DNA from: Thermoplasmata archaeon
GTDB taxonomy: Archaea > Thermoplasmatota > Thermoplasmata > Lutacidiplasmatales > UBA184
Reading direction: 5' to 3'
DNA length: 9,233 nucleotides
Assembly: GCA_030040755.1 (NCBI GenBank)
Contig: JASHTC010000036.1
Coordinates: 1 to 9,233, forward strand
Shown: piece after piece, positions 6,264-9,233 of the stretch
Numbering within the stretch: position 1 is the first letter of the stretch
Layout: each line of letters opens with the position of its first letter
Notes under the pieces: model-generated
Told to the model about the DNA's origin: nothing
What the model saw: the letters and a program-made list of their open reading frames with translations, nothing else
Databases searched by the model: none
Position numbers and translations under genes: made by a program

Positions 6264-7757
6264 CTATCCCGGGTCGCCGTAGGTCGTGTAGTGCCAGCCC
6301 TTGCGGACCTGACCGGTGAGGTCGATGTAGATGTTCTTCACCCAGGTGTAGTCGTTCAGGGAGTCCGTCCCGAGGTCCTTGCCGAAGCCGGACTGCTTGA
6401 CGCCCCCGTGGGGGGTCTCCGAGCCGAGGGGAAGGTGGTCGTTGACCCAGACGTCGCCGAAGCGCAGGGCGTTGGCCGCCTTGACGGCGGTGCGCAGGTC
6501 GTTCGTCCAGACGCTGCCCGCGAGGCCGTACTCGACCCCGTTCGCGATCTCGATCGCCTCGTCGAACGTCGAGAACTCGATCACGTCCAGCACGGGTCCG
6601 AAGATCTCCTTCTGGGCGATCGCCATGTCGGGAGTGACCCCGTCGAAGACCGTGGGGGTCACGAAGGCGCCCTTCGGGAACTGGGCGTGGGCATCCCCGC
6701 CCCCTGCGACCAGCTTGGCCCCCTCGGACTGGCCCTTCTCCACGAACTCCAGCACGTGCTGCTGCTGCGTCGCGTGGACGAGCGGGCCCAAGTCGGTGGA
6801 CCGGGAGAGCGGGTCGCCCATCCGGACCGTCTTCACCCGGGCAAGCAGCTCCCGCAGGAACCGCTCCCGCACGTTCCGGTGCAGGATCAGGCGCGTGGCG
6901 GCGGTACAGTCCTGGCCCCCGTTGACGAACCCTCCGACCATCGCCCCCTCGACCGCGGCGGCGAGGTTGGCGTCCTCGAAGACGACGAACGGGGCCTTCC
7001 CCCCCAGCTCGAGCTGGGTGCGCTTGACGCTCCCGCTGGCGGCCTCCATGATCTTGCGCCCGGTGGCCGTGTCGCCCGTGAGGGAGACGAGGTCGACCTT
7101 CGGGTTCCGGGAGAGCTCATCGCCGACCTCCCCCCCGGGACCGGTGACGATGTTGAGGGCCCCGGCGGGCAGGCCGGCCTCCTCGAAGACCTTCCCGAGC
7201 TCCAGGCTGGTGATGGGCGTCCAGCTCGCCGGCTTCAGGACGACCGTGTTCCCCACGACGAGGGCCGGGGCGACCTTCCAGACCGCCATCATGATCGGGT
7301 AGTTCCACGGCGTGATGGAGGCGACCACGCCGACCGGCTCGCGCCGGAAGATCGTGGTCCCGTCGCCGGTGAACTCCCCCGGGCTCCGGGCCTCGAGCGT
7401 GCGGCCCGCCCCCGCGTAGAAGACCAGGTTGTCGATGGAGAACGGCAGGTCCGCGTCCGCGGCCTGCTTGATCGTCTTCCCCTGGTTCCGGCTCTCGAGC
7501 TCGGCGACGGCCGGGAGCCGGCTCTGCAGGAGGGCGGCCGCCTTGAGGAACACCTCGCCCCGGGCGCGGGGGGGCAGCTTCGGCCACGGGCCCCGGTCGA
7601 AGGCGTGACGCGCGGCGTCAATGGCGCGGCGGGCGTCGCCGCGCGCGCCCTTGGGCACCGTGGCCAGCGTCGTGCCGTCGAACGGGCTAGTGACCGGGAA
7701 CGTCGCCTCCGTCTCGGCCGAGACCCACTCGCCCCCGATCCACATCTTCCGGTCCAT
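6264..7757 (-). CDS. Aldehyde dehydrogenase, gamma-aminobutyraldehyde dehydrogenase-like (PatD/YdcW type)
   Basis: A 497-residue aldehyde dehydrogenase with N152 in P-W-N-Y-P, K175 in L-K-P-A, E250 in L-E-L-G-G-K-A-P, C284 in G-G-Q-D-C-T-A-A-T-R and E384 in Q-K-E-I-F-G-P. The Q-D-C-T-A-A-x-R active-site surround and the T-P-H-G-G-V-K-Q-S-G-F-G-K-D block (448-461) followed by D-Y-T are typical of the aminobutyraldehyde/betaine-aldehyde branch, especially the putrescine-pathway enzymes PatD/YdcW. That reaction oxidises 4-aminobutanal, or 3-aminopropanal in relatives, to GABA or beta-alanine with NAD+. Such a product would be a direct substrate for either aminotransferase in the window. ATG 7757 has the best ribosome binding site here, GGGAG with a 7-base spacer. 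It is the first gene of a two-gene unit. The enzyme making the aminoaldehyde is not in the window, so other amino-aldehydes remain possible. Confidence 0.92.
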   Translation of the reverse strand: MDRKMWIGGEWVSAETEATFPVTSPFDGTTLATVPKGARGDARRAIDAARHAFDRGPWPKLPPRARGEVFLKAAALLQSRLPAVAELESRNQGKTIKQAADADLPFSIDNLVFYAGAGRTLEARSPGEFTGDGTTIFRREPVGVVASITPWNYPIMMAVWKVAPALVVGNTVVLKPASWTPITSLELGKVFEEAGLPAGALNIVTGPGGEVGDELSRNPKVDLVSLTGDTATGRKIMEAASGSVKRTQLELGGKAPFVVFEDANLAAAVEGAMVGGFVNGGQDCTAATRLILHRNVRERFLRELLARVKTVRMGDPLSRSTDLGPLVHATQQQHVLEFVEKGQSEGAKLVAGGGDAHAQFPKGAFVTPTVFDGVTPDMAIAQKEIFGPVLDVIEFSTFDEAIEIANGVEYGLAGSVWTNDLRTAVKAANALRFGDVWVNDHLPLGSETPHGGVKQSGFGKDLGTDSLNDYTWVKNIYIDLTGQVRKGWHYTTYGDPG

Positions 7758-7764
7758 GGACTCG

Positions 7765-7796
7765 CTCCCGTCGGCTGAGCCCCGACCCCCTAAAGC
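7765..7796 (-). promoter_or_regulatory. Ribosome binding site and TATA-like box for the aldehyde dehydrogenase pair
   Basis: On the minus strand GGGAG (7769-7765) lies 7 bases before ATG 7757, a good archaeal Shine-Dalgarno that decides this start. CTTTAG (7795-7790) is the nearest A/T-rich block, centred about 36 bases upstream of the ATG; a TATA box there would give a leader of about 10 bases that just includes the GGGAG. The Shine-Dalgarno is convincing, the TATA box weak. Confidence 0.45.
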
Positions 7797-7856
7797 CGTT
7801 CGCGCCTCGGCCTCCCCGGCGGTTCCTCGGGCGGTCCGGGGCCAGAGGGCGGAGCA

Positions 7857-7873
7857 CCACGGAGTCTCCGTGG
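7857..7873. repeat. Dyad CCACGGA-GTC-TCCGTGG in the divergent intergenic region
   Basis: A perfect inverted repeat with 7-base arms and a 3-base centre lies in the 166-base gap between the aldehyde dehydrogenase (-) and the orphan surface protein (+). It could be an operator. A short T-rich tract follows at 7881-7888, which gives it a terminator-like look on the plus strand, but no plus-strand gene ends upstream. The rest of 7758-7923 shows nothing else beyond the ribosome binding sites listed separately. Confidence 0.3.
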
Positions 7874-7908
7874 ACCGGCCTTTTCCTTCCCCGCACCCTG
7901 TCGCGGGC

Positions 7909-7914
7909 GGAGGG
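7909..7914 (+). promoter_or_regulatory. Shine-Dalgarno GGAGGG supporting GTG 7924
   Basis: GGAGGG lies 9 bases upstream of GTG 7924, normal spacing, and favours that start over ATG 7957. A weaker GGGAG at 7942-7946, 10 bases before ATG 7957, keeps the shorter form possible. Confidence 0.45.
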
Positions 7915-7923
7915 CGCCGGACC

Positions 7924-8484
7924 GTGACCCGGAAGGATCAGCGGGAGTTCCACCTGATGGGCGGCCTCGGGGCGGCGACCGTCGGGGCCTTCCTGGTCCT
8001 GCTATCCTTCCACACTCCGCCAGCGATCCCGGCGGCGGTATGCTGTCCCATCGGGGCGCCGTGCGCCCAGCCGCTTCCGCTCATCCTTCGCGCGCCCAAT
8101 AGCTCATACCCAACCCAGACGGGAGGGACGTTCAACCTGACCGTCGTAGCGGCCGACACGAACCTGACCGCGGGGGACCTGCAATTCCGACCGATGACCA
8201 GCGGCACATTGGTGTGGAACCAGTCCTTGACGTTGGCTGTCTACGACACCGCCGGATCCATCGTAGCGAACTTCAACGCGAGCCGATCGGAATGGAGGGG
8301 GGAGGCCGCCGCGAATTCACCCACCGCGTCCGACCCCTACGCGGGATGGTCGTCGGGCACCGATGCGCTCATCGAAAACGGGTTCAACTTCTCGTTCACG
8401 CTCGCCCCGACCTACGAGGTATACGGGTACGGTTTCTTTGGGTGCGCGAGTGGGATGGTGCTCGTCGAGTACCCCTCGGACTGA
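7924..8484 (+). CDS. Orphan membrane-anchored, sequon-rich extracellular protein
   Basis: A 186-residue protein I do not recognise. The first 14 residues are charged (R-K-D-Q-R-E), followed by a hydrophobic segment at about 14-30 that would be a signal peptide or a single membrane anchor. Everything after is Ser/Thr/Asn/Ala-rich and polar, with six N-X-S/T sequons (N-S-S, two N-L-T, N-Q-S, N-A-S, N-F-S), as in an archaeal glycosylated surface protein. A Cys pair plus a third Cys lies just outside the membrane (C-C-P-I-G-A-P-C), and a fourth sits near the C-terminus in G-C-A-S, so disulfides are possible. The repeated short beta-like stretches suggest an Ig-like or beta-sandwich fold. GTG 7924 is chosen for its Shine-Dalgarno; ATG 7957 would give 175 residues. 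Codon use differs from its neighbours: about 30 of 186 codons end in A or T. It may be species-specific. Confidence 0.65.
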   Translation: MTRKDQREFHLMGGLGAATVGAFLVLLSFHTPPAIPAAVCCPIGAPCAQPLPLILRAPNSSYPTQTGGTFNLTVVAADTNLTAGDLQFRPMTSGTLVWNQSLTLAVYDTAGSIVANFNASRSEWRGEAAANSPTASDPYAGWSSGTDALIENGFNFSFTLAPTYEVYGYGFFGCASGMVLVEYPSD

Positions 8485-8672
8485 CGCCGACCCCGATAAC
8501 GTAGGGACCGGGGAGTAGGAGATGGGAGATACGGAGGAGGTCCCCGGGTCAGGGCCGGACGGGTCCCCCCGGCCCCCGGCGAGAGCGCGCGTGTCCCCCT
8601 GAGTGACCCTAGCACACCTTAAGAAGGGGGAGCGAACTCCCCCGCTCCGGCCCGCGGGGGGGTCCTTTCTGT
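8485..8672 (+). other. 188-base intergenic region with a doubtful 26-codon reading frame (8522-8602)
   Basis: This gap precedes the solute-binding protein. Within it an ATG at 8522 opens 26 codons to TGA 8600-8602. It has GGGGAG (8510-8515) 6 bases before it and CGATAAC (8494-8500), a TATA-like block, about 25 bases upstream. The predicted peptide is rich in Gly, Pro and Arg, which GC-rich non-coding DNA gives by chance. The same signals could be the distal promoter of the solute-binding protein. The remainder is G/C-tract sequence apart from the promoter-like element at 8617-8643. Confidence 0.2.
8617..8643 (+). promoter_or_regulatory. TATA-like CCTTAAGAA followed by a 7-base dyad
   Basis: CCTTAAGAA (8617-8625) is an A/T-rich block in a G/C-rich gap. 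It is followed at once by GGGGGAG (8626-8632), CGAA (8633-8636) and CTCCCCC (8637-8643), a perfect 7-base stem with a 4-base loop. If the block is a TATA box, transcription would begin around 8646, giving a leader of about 27 bases before ATG 8673. The dyad would lie between TATA box and start site, like the one before the aminotransferase at 1549, whose spacer shares the string CCTTAAGA. An alternative is a terminator hairpin for the gene ending at 8484, but no T-run follows. Confidence 0.4.
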
Positions 8673-9233
8673 ATGAATCCGAGGACTCGGAACATCGTGG
8701 TCGTCGCCGTGGTCGTGATCCTGATCGGCGCGGGGGTCGGGACGTACTACGTCCTCCAGCACTCCCCCTCGGTCTCCACCTGCAGCGCGACCGAGACGAA
8801 GTACATCTGCATCGACCAGGCCGAGATCCCGGACTCGCTCGACCCGGCCGTGACGTTCTCGACCCCGGGCTGGGCGGCGGTCCAGCAGGTCTACCAGGGC
8901 CTCGTCAACTACAACGGTACGAGCGTGACGAACTTCTCCGGGGTGCTCGCCGCCAGCTGGACGACCTCCTACGAGTATAACCCGGTCACCCAGTCGAACA
9001 TCACCTCCTACACCTTCCAGCTCCGGCCCGGAGTGACGTTCTCCAACGGGGACCCCTACAACGCCTACGTCCAGTGGTACAGCTTCTACCGCAGCCTGCT
9101 GATCGCCGCCGGGCCCCAGTTCATCCTGGAGGAGAACTTCTTCTCCACGAACTTCAACGCGGCCTCCCCCTTGAGCTACTACACGAGCCTCGCGAACAGC
9201 ACCGCGGCCAACACCACGCTCGCCAATGACCTC
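8673..9233 (+). CDS. ABC transporter solute-binding protein, family 5 (peptide/nickel type), N-terminal part, cut by window edge
   Basis: The first 187 codons of a gene that runs off the right edge. After a short basic N-terminus (R4, R6) a hydrophobic helix spans about residues 8-27 with no lipobox Cys, so the protein is probably held in the membrane by this helix, as in many archaeal binding proteins. The mature part begins with the family 5 opening: I-P-D-S-L-D-P-A (52-59), a V-Q-Q-V-Y-Q-G-L-V region (70-78), L-A-A-S-W (92-96), and Y-T-F-Q-L-R-P-G-V-T-F-S-N-G-D-P (113-128). Family 5 proteins capture oligopeptides, dipeptides, nickel or sugars outside the cell and deliver them to an ABC permease. 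Five N-X-S/T sequons (N81, N87, N109, N175, N180) suit a glycosylated surface protein; C37 and C46 could form a disulfide. ATG 8673 has only a G-run upstream as ribosome site. Permease and ATPase genes probably follow outside the window. Confidence 0.9.
   Translation, partial: MNPRTRNIVVVAVVVILIGAGVGTYYVLQHSPSVSTCSATETKYICIDQAEIPDSLDPAVTFSTPGWAAVQQVYQGLVNYNGTSVTNFSGVLAASWTTSYEYNPVTQSNITSYTFQLRPGVTFSNGDPYNAYVQWYSFYRSLLIAAGPQFILEENFFSTNFNAASPLSYYTSLANSTAANTTLANDL

Noticed and set aside
4763..7757. The two adjacent aldehyde dehydrogenases as a recent tandem duplication
   Set aside because: They share only general family motifs. Their active-site surrounds and C-terminal blocks place them in different branches, so they are old paralogues brought together.
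4907..7778. Two long plus-strand open frames (4907-6319 and 6051-7778) opposite the aldehyde dehydrogenases
   Set aside because: They overlap each other and cross the junction between two clear minus-strand dehydrogenases. Composition is typical of antisense frames in GC-rich DNA.
1..9233. CRISPR array, insertion sequence, tRNA or rRNA gene, or defence/toxin system
   Set aside because: I looked for regularly spaced repeats, terminal inverted repeats with a transposase, cloverleaf-like segments and nuclease or toxin motifs and found none. The genes are metabolic, transport and surface functions.

Overview
The window is very GC-rich DNA (hand-counted lines of coding sequence run about 73-77% GC). 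It most resembles an archaeon, probably a high-GC member of the Thermoplasmatota. The reasons are: a solute-binding protein with an uncleaved N-terminal membrane anchor and many N-X-S/T sequons; few Shine-Dalgarno sites; and isolated A/T-rich, TATA-like boxes roughly 25-36 bases upstream of several start codons, as expected for leaderless archaeal transcripts. The lineage is an inference; no marker gene or rRNA is present.

Layout. Bases 2-166 (+) are the 3' end of a CoA-acylating methylmalonate/malonate-semialdehyde dehydrogenase (mmsA). Convergent to it is a minus-strand cluster read from 3098 down to 173: a two-helix membrane protein of unknown function, an amidohydrolase-2 family TIM-barrel enzyme, and a class III (omega-amino acid type) aminotransferase. 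A divergent intergenic region (3099-3241) with several dyad repeats separates this cluster from a second class III aminotransferase of a different subfamily (3242-4756, +). Convergent to that gene is a minus-strand pair of NAD(P)-dependent aldehyde dehydrogenases (7757 down to 4763). The first looks like a gamma-aminobutyraldehyde dehydrogenase; the second belongs to the lactaldehyde/succinate-semialdehyde/GapN-like group. After a second divergent intergenic region come an orphan membrane-anchored, sequon-rich protein (7924-8484, +) and, after 188 non-coding bases, the first 187 codons of an ABC-transporter family 5 solute-binding protein (8673 to the window edge).

How the genes may work together. 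Two omega-aminotransferases, two semialdehyde-type aldehyde dehydrogenases and MmsA give the steps for breaking down omega-amino acids and diamines. In outline, an aminoaldehyde is oxidised to an omega-amino acid (GABA or beta-alanine), transaminated to a semialdehyde, and oxidised to succinate or to acetyl-CoA/propionyl-CoA. The amidohydrolase could feed this route and the solute-binding protein could supply substrate. This is a reading of gene context; exact substrates cannot be fixed from sequence alone. I see no CRISPR array, transposon, tRNA, rRNA or defence system. The less ordinary parts are the dyad-rich promoter regions, the orphan surface protein with atypical codon use, and the unassigned membrane protein at the head of the minus-strand cluster.
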